Shown here: piece after piece, positions 12,501 to 24,200 of the stretch | Layout: each line of letters begins with the position of its first letter | Numbering within the stretch: position 1 is the first letter of the stretch | NCBI GenBank assembly: GCA_900088475.1 | Contig: FLMG01001010.1 | Span: forward strand, 62,001 to 126,000 | Direction: 5' to 3' | Length of the DNA stretch: 64,000 bases | Source of the DNA: Hyphochytrium catenoides | Taxonomy: Eukaryota > Sar > Hyphochytriomycetes > Hyphochytriales > Hyphochytriaceae | Notes under the pieces: model-generated | Database searches by the model: none | Seen by the model: the letters and a program-made list of their open reading frames with translations, nothing else | What the model was told of the DNA's origin: nothing | Translations under genes and position numbers: made by a program

Positions 12501-13986
12501 GGACTTTAACCCCCAAAGAGAGGGCGAGGACCATTTTTGAGGCTCTTAAGGCACGAGAAGACCACAACGTCATACGGAACAAGGTATAACAGTGTCCAGC
12601 GCCCGCATTTTGACTTCTTCTGCCTCCTAGAATCTGTTAAGACCTTCTCCTTCTGATTACTCTCCTTCTTCCAAGATCTTACTCGGCCTTCAAATACTAG
12701 GTGCAGTCTTTGGCTGAGGAGGATCTATCAGCGAAGACTGAGGACACCGGCAGTTCACAGGTTTGCCGCCCATACCTATTTCGTCTCACAACCCGTTCTT
12801 TTCATTTTGTCATATGGATGATCAACTCGGAACGCTCTTCTCACACTTCCACATTAAAAGCCTGTCTGCTTCTAGACGACTTGATCTAACAAATCTATGG
12901 TCTTATCTCTATTCTCTGGCTCCAACTGCCTCCGCCGGTCACGCTTTCATCGTGATCACAACTAACGCCCCTCCTTTACTTAAGCAGAAGGCGACAGAAG
13001 GAAGTCAGAAGTCACAGCGACATCGAGGCCAAGGTATGCTCAATCTGCTGGAACAATCTGTAACTCCAAGCGCCGCTCACTGTTGCTCCTTTCAACCTGC
13101 AGAAATCTTCCTTACGTTGCATGACAAAGAGACAGGAGAAACTCTTCTGCATCTTGCTGCCCGGAGAGGTTGGTCTTCGCTTTCAAGCTATTTGTTTCTC
13201 CGCCCTGAGAAGTCGTCATACTTTTTCTCTCGTTCTTTTAACTGCTCCTTATCTCTTAGGTTATGTCGATGTCTTACGAGTTGTGATGGATGGGGAGAGC
13301 AGCAAACGTGACGCCATAGACTCAACTCTTTCAAAGGCCTCACTCCTCCATGAGGCTGCGAGGTCCGGCGATGTCAATGTAGTCAAGCTTCTTCTGTCCT
13401 TAGGTAACGACTCTCGCTAGCTAGCTCGCGCACGGTTTAGTCACGGTTTATGTCATACCTAGTGTTCCTTTCCCCCGTACCTAACTTTGATTCATCTACT
13501 TTTGCTTGATGCTCATATGTGCTCTCTCTCTTCTCTCTCTCTCTTAGTATCGGAAAGTTGTTTCTGGTTGATTACTCCTTGCTATCGTTGGCGTTATGGC
13601 TCGGCTAAGGCCTTCTTGCGCTCTTCGAACTCCATTTGGATGCTTTCGCTTCCACGTTGTTCTCTCGCCAATTCCCCATCTAGTCGACTCACGCTTCTCT
13701 GTTTTTTCCTCACTATGGACCTCTCTCTTAACTGTCCTTGATCTGGTCTGCTTGTGAAGGTCACAAGACCACTCAAGAGGACTTTTTTGGGGACACCCCT
13801 CTGCATGTTGCGTGTCGATGCGGTCGAGCTAACATTATCAAAGTCTTAATAGCAGCCGATCCCTCTATCCTGAAACGGAGAAATAAGAGGGGAAAGCTGC
13901 CTCAGGACTTAGTGCAGCGACAGTCAACACGCGAGAGACTGCAGGCGTTGCAAAATCTTCGACAGCGACCCCTCAAGGCCCATTAG
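9584..13986 (+). CDS. Acidic, coiled-coil and ankyrin-repeat protein (1105 aa)
   Basis: Eight exons (9584-11861, 12030-12216, 12274-12583, 12701-12760, 12988-13033, 13103-13168, 13260-13403, 13760-13986) join in phase to 1105 residues. The first exon alone codes about 760 residues rich in Glu, Gly, Lys and Ser with no predicted fold. Exons 2-3 give a strongly charged helical segment, probably coiled coil. Exons 6-8 encode at least three ankyrin units: GETLLHLAARRG, a second around LLHEAARSGDVNVVKLLLSL, and a third around DTPLHVACRCGRANIIKVLI. The end is basic. Ankyrin repeats mediate protein binding, so a scaffold or adaptor role is likely, but no partner or compartment is indicated. The ATG at 9584 sits in a good eukaryotic context (ACGATGG). 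Confidence 0.82.
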
Positions 13987-14384
13987 CTCCGTTATCCTCT
14001 CGATAAAAAGGGAAAGAGACTCAAGGTGGTGGTGGGTCTCTCTTTCAAATTTTGAGCCGACCAAGAGCTTCGCCACCCTAACTTGCTTCACCTTTATAAC
14101 CACTAAAGCACGAAGCTTTATTTCTTGGTCGTTCAACAAATAGAGCAGTGTCATCCATAAAATTTCTATCTTCCATGGCTCTTCCTAACCTTCGAGCTCG
14201 TCTTAGAACGAGTCTGATGCACAGACAGACCATAATCGCTTGAACTTCCAACATCAAATTAGTTTTAAATTAGGAGACGATACTGACTAAATGATGGCAT
14301 CGGAGAGGGTCAAAGCTGTCTGAGCTAACAATGTTAGCAGAAAGTGGCAGAAGAATCTCTTGATCTTCTGCAATCACCTTAAGC
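13987..14384. other. Intergenic spacer, no feature seen
   Basis: This 398-base spacer lies between two plus-strand genes. It must hold the 3' end of the ankyrin gene and the promoter of the next. I found no gene, repeat or clear motif in it. Confidence 0.5.
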
Positions 14385-15094
14385 ATGCCGTTCACTGCCC
14401 CCTCACCTTCCGCCCTTAGTTCCACCTGCAGCGCGACAGAGATGCCTGACAGTCTGATTAGAGCGCAGAAGCAGGAGAAGACTAGCCCACAAATAAGCCC
14501 CAGTGAAAAAGCCACTGATTACATACCCGGCGCGACTGGTCCCATAGGGTGGGGCCGAACAATAAATGACGAGCTCTTCTCTCCAGACTTCTCACCACCT
14601 TCAACTATTGAGGCTCTAAAGCGGGAGGCACCATCACTGACATTTCGCACCTGTGAAGACAAGAGAATGGACTTAGAACGGGACGAAAGGTTCCAGAAAA
14701 AAGACCTTGAAACATTGAAGGACAGAAAGAGGCGCCAAACAAAGCAAGCAGCTTGTACGGGATCGCAAAAAGCAATATTGGATCAGCGCTATAGCGGAAC
14801 AATAGGGATGTAAGGAACAAGCGAACCTGAAACTCTATCTGATATTTGCAGCCAACTTCAACGTCCCCGAAGTCAATGGATGGAGGAGAAATCTCAAACC
14901 GATGGCAGCGATCGCCGCCAGCGCTCTAGGTATTGGCGAAGCAGAAGAGGTGAGCTCTATTGGGGCACCAAAGCGGTCCGTTTGTCCTTGATCTACACTG
15001 GCACCCCTGTTCCTCACACCCTCACTTTCTTGTGCGCTGTCATTCCCTCTTCCTGTTCTGTTGCTCTCAGCTGACTAAGCCTTCTTCATCCTAA
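14385..15094 (+). CDS. Unknown protein, 163 aa
   Basis: Three exons (14385-14754, 14852-14949, 15071-15094) join in phase to 163 residues. The first intron uses a GTACGG donor; the alternative GTAAGG at 14810 would leave a 42-base intron and shift the frame. The protein has a Ser/Pro-rich start, then TDYIPGATGPIGWGRTINDE, a charged helix, and the segment NFNVPEVNGWRRNLKPMAAI. The IPG-x-x-G stretch recalls short motifs in ciliary microtubule-inner proteins, which would suit the flagellar gene next door, but this likeness is weak. No catalytic motif is visible. It converges on the SPAG17-like gene, whose stop lies 148 bases away. Confidence 0.6.
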
Positions 15095-15241
15095 CTCTAT
15101 TACCTGGTTGGTCTCTCCTCTCGTCTTCGCCTTCATTCTGACTGGCTTCGTTCGAGGCTCCCCATACACGTCGGAGTCCGCCGGACGCTTGTAGGCAGTG
15201 GGCGAGGCCTATAGCAAACGGTTATGCTCCCTTAAGTGCCT

Positions 15242-18200
15242 CTAGTCTGATCTATACGCAATCCTTCTGTCCCTAACTCTAACTGAACCTTCACTCCATC
15301 GTCTGATGTGCTGCAGCTCTCCTTCTTCTTTCGTTCCGGGATTTCTCACCTGCCTACTGCGGTTAGGGGACAATCCCAAGGTCCTGTTAGGGCTTGCAAA
15401 TTCACTCTTCTTGGTGGTGTCTTCTCCCTTACTCGGCTTCCGGTGTTCTCCTCCCTTTATGTGACTATGTTCCTTCAAATAGTCGTCCTGCGATATTTCC
15501 TGAGGGATAGAAGGCTCCTCTTCATTCTTGAGTGGCCTTCCACTAGTGTTTATCTCCTTCAGATACTCCTCGGTGACAATCTGGGACGCAGCAGAGTTGA
15601 TAGGCACCGAATACTTCGAAACCCAATAGTTCTCTTTCACTAGATGTGGATCTTTTTCTTTCATTTTTCCTCCGTCTGACTCGCTCGCTGAAGGTATTGT
15701 TTCAGAAGCCTCCACTTCGTCTCTTTGCTTCAGCTCTTGCACGATGGCAAAGAAGTCCTGGAAGGAGATCTGCGCATGGTGGGGACCGGAATGTTAGAGC
15801 TTCCTAGAACGGATTGACATTCGACCAGTAGATGGAAATCTAAGAGGTATATAGTGCCATGTCGGGTCCATTGTGAATAGGCGTCCAAAGACTCAGGGTT
15901 AGATGCTACTTAAGGTATGAAGGAAAAGAAAAAGGTTTCCTACCGCATTGCATGTATGACTTACCTTATCGCCTTCTTCGATGCCTCTCTCCTCGTACAC
16001 TGCCAGAAGTTCTTTCCTAGGAACACCCCGGAGCAGTACTTGGACTGCAGCCGCACGGGCTGGGGAACGGAGACATTGAAGGGAGGGAGGTTAGAGAAAA
16101 ACAGAGAAAGGCAGATATTTGTATGGAGCAAGAACGAGGCAGAAGATATATCAAAGAAGCGCAATGAAGATATATCAAAGAAGCGCACAAAGCCCTAGAC
16201 TAACCTTCCTCGAAGGTCAAGTTTTCCCTCTTTCGCTCCTCCACCCCTAAGAAGGCGTCCATCGCCTCCACATGCAACGGATCAACCGGTTCTTGGTCGT
16301 CGTCTTCCAGTTCCACCTCTGCGAGCACAATCGTTAGCAATATCTCTCGTTTACCTTACGAGTTGAAGCCTGTGCTACTACATCCCCTATGCTGTGCATT
16401 CCCTTCTGTTAATTGGTCCGTCGGCCTTGTGTACTGAGAATCAGACAATCTAATCCCCTACATTTTCCCGCTTTGCCCTCTAGATGTTCACAGCTCTATT
16501 CCCTTCTGCTCCTCCTGGCTAAGACCTACCGAACTCATCTTCTTGCTCAGCATCTTCCTCCTCTTCTTTGACAGTCTGGGACGGTGATGGGAATGTAGAG
16601 CGAGAAAAGCTTAGGCGATGCTATCTAAGGGGTAATCGGACTACAGAAAAGGCCACAGCTACTTGGATGAGGGTCAGTACGGCTACTTCTCAGACACACA
16701 TACCTGCAGCGGTGCGGCAGTTTCCTGCGCTTGCTGCTTCTTGGTCCTTTCTGCCATCTTTCTTGCTTTCAGGGCCTTGTATGCCTTAATGATCTGCCGT
16801 TGGAGCACCTTTTCTTTCTCTTGGTCTTCCTCTGGTCGAGGGTCAAAGAAAGCGAAGTCTTTCATAGTTTTCAGTGCGGCCTGCGAAAAAGAAGCGGGGT
16901 GGTCAGTGTACCTTGACCATAAAACAGTTAGGGTTGATCATCTGATGTAGAAAATGACTCATTAGAACGCCATTCCAATACTGACCGTTCTCCACGCCTC
17001 GTAGTTGGAAAGGGCCTCAGAAACTCTTTCCATCACTCCGGGAGTAACAGGACCGCACCCTGCGATAGCAAGTGTATTGTAGAGGGTAGCGACAACGTTA
17101 GCAAGCGAAGTTGCCCTCAGTCTATGCGTATAACTCTATCGGACCTTCAAATGCGGCAGAATATCTTGCTTGTTCAGCGTTTCTACTACTTTCTACCTCC
17201 TTAGGCCTTCCTCCACTGATGCAACTCCTATACTCCCACCGCCGATCAAAGCTCTTGTGCCCTTACTTACTACTACATTGGTCCTTTCATTACTTACCTA
17301 CAAGTACTCTATGCAGGAAGTACCCTCCTATACTACTGCTTACGGCAGTGAGTCCTGAGTTGGACTGCTGCCGATACCGAATGAAGCTTGACGGCGTGGG
17401 CACTGAATGAGAGGAGCTACCGGGTCAGACTATGAACAATCAGCAACTAGATTTCAGAGGTTTTCAGTGGTTCTAAAGAACAGCGACACAACGGGCAGGT
17501 CATAGGGTGTAGTATCTTGACGCAAAGAGCGAAAAGGGAAAGACGCAGTAGCGGTGCCGTAGGACAAGGGCCGTTCTCTGGAGACCAAACACTCTCCGGC
17601 TGATGCAACTCACAGCGTTCTTTCAGTGGATCTCTGCACCACTTCCGTTGAGCCGTCAGAACATTTACTTTTCGTGGGAGAAGCTCTTCCTTTTCACTTT
17701 CTCTCCCTAGCTCCTGATCTCCTTTGTCACATGGCTTGGTCTCGTCCCTTCTTTCTGTGCTAATGCCGGGGGACACCACGGACTCCATCGCAGTGAGACT
17801 GAATTCAAAAGCAGACGGATTCCTGTTTTTGAGATGAGCATGTGAGACACAGCGGAGATACTTGTATAAAAAGTTCCCTATTCCATTCTCTCTTTGACTC
17901 CTCATTCGTGTGTTCTTCGTTCGCTAGATCTATCCTTTCTTCTAAACCTTCATCTGTTAGCTCCTTCAGCCCTCAGAGATGATATTTGACTCACCTGTTC
18001 TCTCTCAGCTTCTGCTCATCCTCTTCTGAAAGAACCTCCCAGCCGCTCCCGTCCTCCTGCACGATAAAGGCTCGAGGTCTTAGAGGACTCTCCACAACGG
18101 CTTGCAAGCGTCTTTCATCAGCCCCCGGCTTAGGGAGCTTTAGCTCGCCTAGAATGGACAAGGGCAACCAACAACACGACAGTGACGTTACAGAGACTCC

Positions 18201-21200
18201 GAAAATAGAGGCCTATATAGAGCCAGTGTACAAAGGCAAGGACGTGGCTTGATGTTCTATCCTATGGATACATATTCTTGAGTAGTTGGGCTATTAAAGG
18301 CAATAGAGATGCAGCTCGCACACCCAACAAGTGACACTGGTGAGCACTAGCTCTCAGTCTAGACGCAAGTAAAGAGATAATAGAGAATATAAATAGAAGT
18401 TATGCGAAGGCGGAAGAGGGAGGGTAGAGATCTAGACCACTCAAACTATGGTTGGGTTCGAATAGACGAAGGGGACGAAGAGACCTACCAGCAAGGTCCA
18501 CTGTTACTTTGGGATGAGAACCATTGAGTAATTGCACGTCAAATGAATTTTGCTCTCGATCCACCATATGCAGCCGTCCTCGGACTAAATCAAACTTGTA
18601 AGGTAGCTCCGGCTGCATACAACCGACATTGAACACATAGGCGGAGCTGAGAAGAGAAAGCAATGGAGAACAAGGCAGTGTGGCAGAGACTCGTGACAAA
18701 GAATAACGGATAAGACAATACCAAATGAGGTGTGAGACTGAAATTTGAGACCAGCAGTAGAGGACAAGAACGTGAGCAGTCATCTGTCCTGCTTTCCTAC
18801 CTCTGCACGTTGTTCAAGAGCTTCTGCCTGATCTTCCCTCTCGGTAAGAAGAGAGAAGGAGGTCTCAATAGTCCCATCATCTAGGGCCCTAATGAATTCA
18901 CCGCTTTGCTTCGAAACTTCCACTGTTGAGTTTATCGTCGCCACCACCCGAGAGTCATAATAGACCTTGTGAAGCAGATGTAGATTTGGAGGTTTGTCCT
19001 GAGCTTGTGACTGGCAACACTCAGAAGGGTACCAAAAAATAGATCAAGTCTCTAGGAGGAAGGTTAACCCCAACTTCTGACGGTCGCATCGTCTATACTG
19101 TCTTTGAATGGCGGCGGTATCGGGGAAGAAAGACGAGATGCATGGGCCAAAGTTCCTCAGAAACTGCTAAAAATGCCATGTCTTACCTCCACTTCGGTTC
19201 CGTCAGGATAATATGTCTTACTCCGTCTTCTCCTTCCTGCTCTTGTGAGGGCTACTCTTCCTCCTCTGACATGTGTGCTGGCGGCCTCCTCGACCGCTGG
19301 ATCAATCGTAACTGAGGGCAGGCCGCTAGAAAGTGCAGAACATGTGAAGTAAGTGAGCATGAAGATGAAATGAACAGGCTGAGGAGAACTCTCAATCTTT
19401 TGCCATGAGCGCCGGCAATGGTTTCTCGCTCTACGTGGTTTCTCTCTTTGCGTTTCGCGCTAGTAATCTCCCGTTCTCGTCAAGTCTTTCTTACCCTGGC
19501 GAAATGATGGTCATAGAGTCTCCTCTAGCAGATGAAGAGATGACTGTACCATCTCGGTGATAGGTTATTCTTTCGCCCGCACTAGACTTGAAAACGAAAA
19601 CACCATCGGACCTGTGGAGCGCGTAAGCGGCGAGTACATGTGCCCTAAACCTGCAGCCGACCAAGATGGAAAAAAAGACGAAGAAGGAACCCAGAAACAA
19701 AAGACAGGCAGAATGTATCACTGCGGAGATAATGGCTTTGCGGACAGAGACCCCATAGCAATTAGTTGTTTGTCTCACCGGAGATATACTTCGCCATCCA
19801 TCTCAGCGTCCACCTTCCTTTCCACTGTTAAGCTATCAATAGCTTGTCCTCTATATTAACGGGAAGACAAAGTCATATTCAGGCAAGAAAGAGTGTATAA
19901 AAGGAGGTTGGGTGTTGTGCAGGCATAGGTTGAAGGCGGTATCATCAGCAGCACTCAGGAACTTTATCTTACCCCTGGAGGACCGTGCCATCCGCCTTCG
20001 TCATGGTCCACTCTTCCGAAGCTCTGTCCTTCCGCGTTGCCACTCGACCATCAGCGAAAAGAAGCTGCTGGGAGCGGTCGGAGAAGGTGACAATCACAGT
20101 GCCTACAGTCAAGTGCTCCCTTAGCCAGACGACATAACAGGGTAGCAAAGAGATGAGACAGCGCAGAGATCCAAACTAGGAAGCTATCTCTGCATAAATG
20201 TTAAAGGACGACGAGCTAAGCTTAGCACAGGAGTACTTCTGAGGTACGAGAAGTGGGAGGAGATGTAAGGGACTAGGAAGAGAAAGGAAGAGGAGAACGC
20301 CTTCTGCGGCATTAAGGTACCTCTTCCAACTATTTTTCTCTGTGTCTCAGTCTTCAAGGCATCGACCCCTGCTTTTGTCACTGTGCGAGGCTCTTCTGTT
20401 CTCGTACCAGAGAAAGCCATTGTGATTGATCCGGTAGAGCTGTGGGTAGTCATCAGCCCTGAGGGAAGAGTCATATGCACCTGGAACTTGCGCCGGCAGC
20501 ACGTGGCGGGGGATGATACAGACCGAGAAGCGGCGATGGCGGCCGTAATCTACGAATCAAAAGTCAAAGAAAAAGGAAGAGGGGAGAGTTACGACAAATT
20601 GTGTTGAGACAAATGACTGGATGACCCCCGAACAAAGGCAGAGACAGGAGGCGAGGAGAGTTGAGATGAACAGTGCTCGTCAGCAAGACTAGATCGGGAG
20701 TATTTGTTCAGAAAAAAGGGTCAAAGAACCGCACACCTTCTCTCTCTTCCCTGCTTTTGGCTGGACACTGAATTCTTTGCCACCAGTAACGGATAGGAAA
20801 CTTAGATCTTCAAATGACGCAAAGAAAATGGAGGAGAAGCTAGGGCTCTTCGTGAGGGACAGTGAGGCAACGGAGCCTTTCTCCTCCCCTTGGGTTTGAC
20901 CCCCATCTTCTCGTTGTTCCTGACTAATATATCTATTCGTCTCCGGGCCAAAGCCATTAGGCAACGAGGAAGGAGTTTCAGCCTGGGCTTTGTCGTTTCC
21001 GATCACTGACGGTTGTCCACTATGTATATCTGGAAACATCGGTTGGGGTTAGTCAGGCAAAACGATGACTAGGGAATAAAATGGCACTATCTCTCTTTCC
21101 GAACTTACTTGTTGTTCCGGTCTCTACTCTTGAAGGCCCACTAATGCTGTCCTCCTTATTTCCAAAAATAGGTCGAAGCCCAAAGCAGCTCCTGGTAGTA

Positions 21201-24200
21201 GAATGATGAAGGGGAAGACAGGATCAACAGGAAGAGGGAAGACTCGTCGTCAGAATAGCAAAAGAGAGTAAACAGAGACCTCTGGAAGACGGACGGGACG
21301 ACGACGATTGCTGCTTGATGTGGCCGCAATGTGGGGATAGAGTTTGAGCGGAGACAAAACAGAAGAGGAGAATGCTCGTGATGAAGCGGCCTTACCTCCC
21401 TCTTCTGGTGTTGACCCAAGAAACCAAACCTTCACCCGAACTCATGACCTCAATTATATCTGTCAACCCCGGATTTTTATGTGAGAGAAAGCCACGAGTC
21501 ACGGAACCCAACAAGGCAAGGATCCGCAAGCAAATGGACTCGAACGGTTAGCAGCAAGCCAGGGCTCAATAACCCTAGGAGGGCAGAGAAAGAGAGAGGG
21601 AATGAAGAAGAATCAAAATTGAGCCGTGAATTATAGAGTGACCTTTATCTGCGGGATAAAGAAGCGTGGAACGAAACTTGAACCGCGCGTTCCAATCTTC
21701 AGGAATGTCAGTGAAGGCGCCAGCGGGTCCAGCCCTAAGACGTCCAGCAGGAATAGACCACGTCCTTATGTCTTGCTTGGTCCTTAATCACATTAATTCG
21801 AGGGTGAAAGAGATCGATAGATTAGTCAGAGGGAGTATAAAGGGTAGGACGGGAAGGAAGGGTGGGGATGCATGGCGGATTGGCTCCTGCGAGCCGTACT
21901 CACGTGATAAGTTTAGCAACACTCCACGCTGTCTCCCTCTTCCTACTTTGTGGCGTTGGATGATGCAACAGAAGGGCGAAGCTGTTGTCTTTTTCTTGGT
22001 AGCAGACTCTAGAACAAGGCAATGACAACTGAGCGTCTTGGACCACCTGAGAAGACAAGCGCCACGTAAGGAGAAAGATTGGCGTTCAGAGCAACAGACA
22101 GAATTGGCTAGGCGCCCTAGCTAGAGGTCATCTAGGGGTGCCAAGGGTCGAATGCCGTAGTTGCGAGAAAGGCTTGATGGGTCAGAAGAAAATGGATTAC
22201 CGCTGAGGTAGTAAGAGGCTCATGAGATACAGCCTAGTGGCTCGCACTAGGTCATCTCCAGAAACTAGTTGAACAAAAAGAAGTGAAGATGAATGTACTT
22301 GGTTGAGATGAATGTACTTGGTTATCTAAAGGGAAAGAAGAAATCTGGAAGAAAGGAGGGTCGTGATATCATAGGAGCCGATAAGGGAGAGCAGAGGTCA
22401 ACCTGTCTGAGTGCTCTTGCATTTAGGCGTTCCATTGTCTTCCTTGCAAGTATCTCGCCTCTCCATTTTGGTCCTCGAGGATCCGATGCCACGAGCGCAT
22501 CTTCCAGGGCCGTCAAATGCTCATAGTAGAGCAAGTCCGCATAGGGGAATCTGGGGTAAGGAGTTGGGTCCGCAACAGGAAGCAGGATCGTCGTAAAGAA
22601 GAGAGAGTATATAAGCGACACAAGGGCTCTTATATACCGGGATAAGTTAAGCCACTAACCTCAGGAAATGCAAGAGCTGCGTTTTCAGAACTCCTCGCTC
22701 TTCAACAGATAGGACCTTATCGCTAGTATCCGCTCCAAAGTCCTCCGGCCGGAGAGGAGGGGAAGAGCAAACTCGCCACATTTCTCTTTCTGCCCTTGCC
22801 AACTCTTCTTCGACGCCAGCGATTCCCTTTTCTCCGTCATTGCCCCTAGCATCCGAGGAGCGGAAAAGCGACGGATGCCACTAGTTAAGGAGCCGGCCTT
22901 TTGCGAAGGTAGACGGAGAGGGAACAGGCCCGACGAGCTCCAATAGCAAACACACACCTTTGCTGTCCCCTCTGTCTACATTGGAGCATGGACTCCGCAA
23001 CTTGAATGCCAGCAAGATCTCCGTGTTCAAGGTGCAGAACCTCGGAGGATGGCATTGGACCGGTCGGCGCATCTGTAGGCGGTGAGTCAGAGGGAGCCAA
23101 AACGATATCGAGCAGAGGTGGAAGACTGTGTAGAGAAAATTCAAGAGGGCTTGAATAGGTAGCTCTGCCAATGGGACGGAGAAGGGCCCGACCAAGCAAT
23201 TGATTGGTAGTTCGACCTCACAAAGGCCAAGAGACATGGAAGAGCTATCAATTATTATCAACTGACATTCTTCGCCCGCTATGACTCGAAGAATCGCGTA
23301 GAGTACCCCTGCACAGCCCACAGCATACTGGCAGCACCTGGCTCGCTCTTGATCTGTCTGTCCTCTTCCTCCTCCTTTTGGGTCGTCCCTGACTGATGGG
23401 CTTATCCGCCCCTCGAGGACCTCCTTATATTGCCTCCATAAGTCTGCTAAAGGAAGAATAAGATGTAGAACATCCAAGGCGACCGATGGAAGTAGTTGTC
23501 AAGGGACGTGCTCTGCAAGAGAAAAGATAGTTCTGGCGGGAGTCGCAGTTGTGACGTTGATGAAAAGAAACGAAAAGATTGCTAGATTGAGAAGAACTAT
23601 CTATGGTCATAGTAAACTGAAAGACTGAGCCAGAGACCAATCAGGGCAGGATACCGCAAGAGTTGCACTAGATAAGAGCCAAGAGTTGGGTCACTCTATC
23701 AGAGGTATACCTTGGCAGACGAGGTCCAAAGATTCTGGTGTCGATTCAGCACCATGCAAGCCGACCTGCGCCATTAATAAGGCAAGGGACACCAGAGAGA
23801 GAGAATGAGGAGACCCGCTCAATTTGAATCTTTAGTTTAACGACCGAAAGAGAGAAGTCCTCTTGCCGGGACGGACGAAGGACAAATCCTTAGAAGAGAC
23901 CATCTACAAATGTTGCTCACCTTGGTAGCTTGTAAAGCTGAAGTGTCGCCTGGTGTTTCCTTCAGTTCTTCGTCAGGTCCTATGTCTCCTTCGGTAGGAG
24001 AGGACTCATTCGCTATTTCCTTTCCAATGCCGTCATCCTCTCGAAACCCAGCTTCAGACTCAGCTGCAGATTTTTCCTTATCTGGCGTTATGGAGAGCTG
24101 CCTCTGAGAAGCGAGAATCAAAAGTCAGTAGCCTGCTTGATGTCAAGGCGTCTTCCTTAATTTTCTCAACGTTGGCCTTCTGTTATTCTAGAGCACCCAC

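Noticed and set aside
17840-17990. Protein-like frame ERIDLANEEHTNEESKREWN between SPAG17-like exons 28 and 29
   Set aside because: Including it breaks phase with exon 28; skipping from 17995 to 17798 joins cleanly and leads in phase to exon 30.
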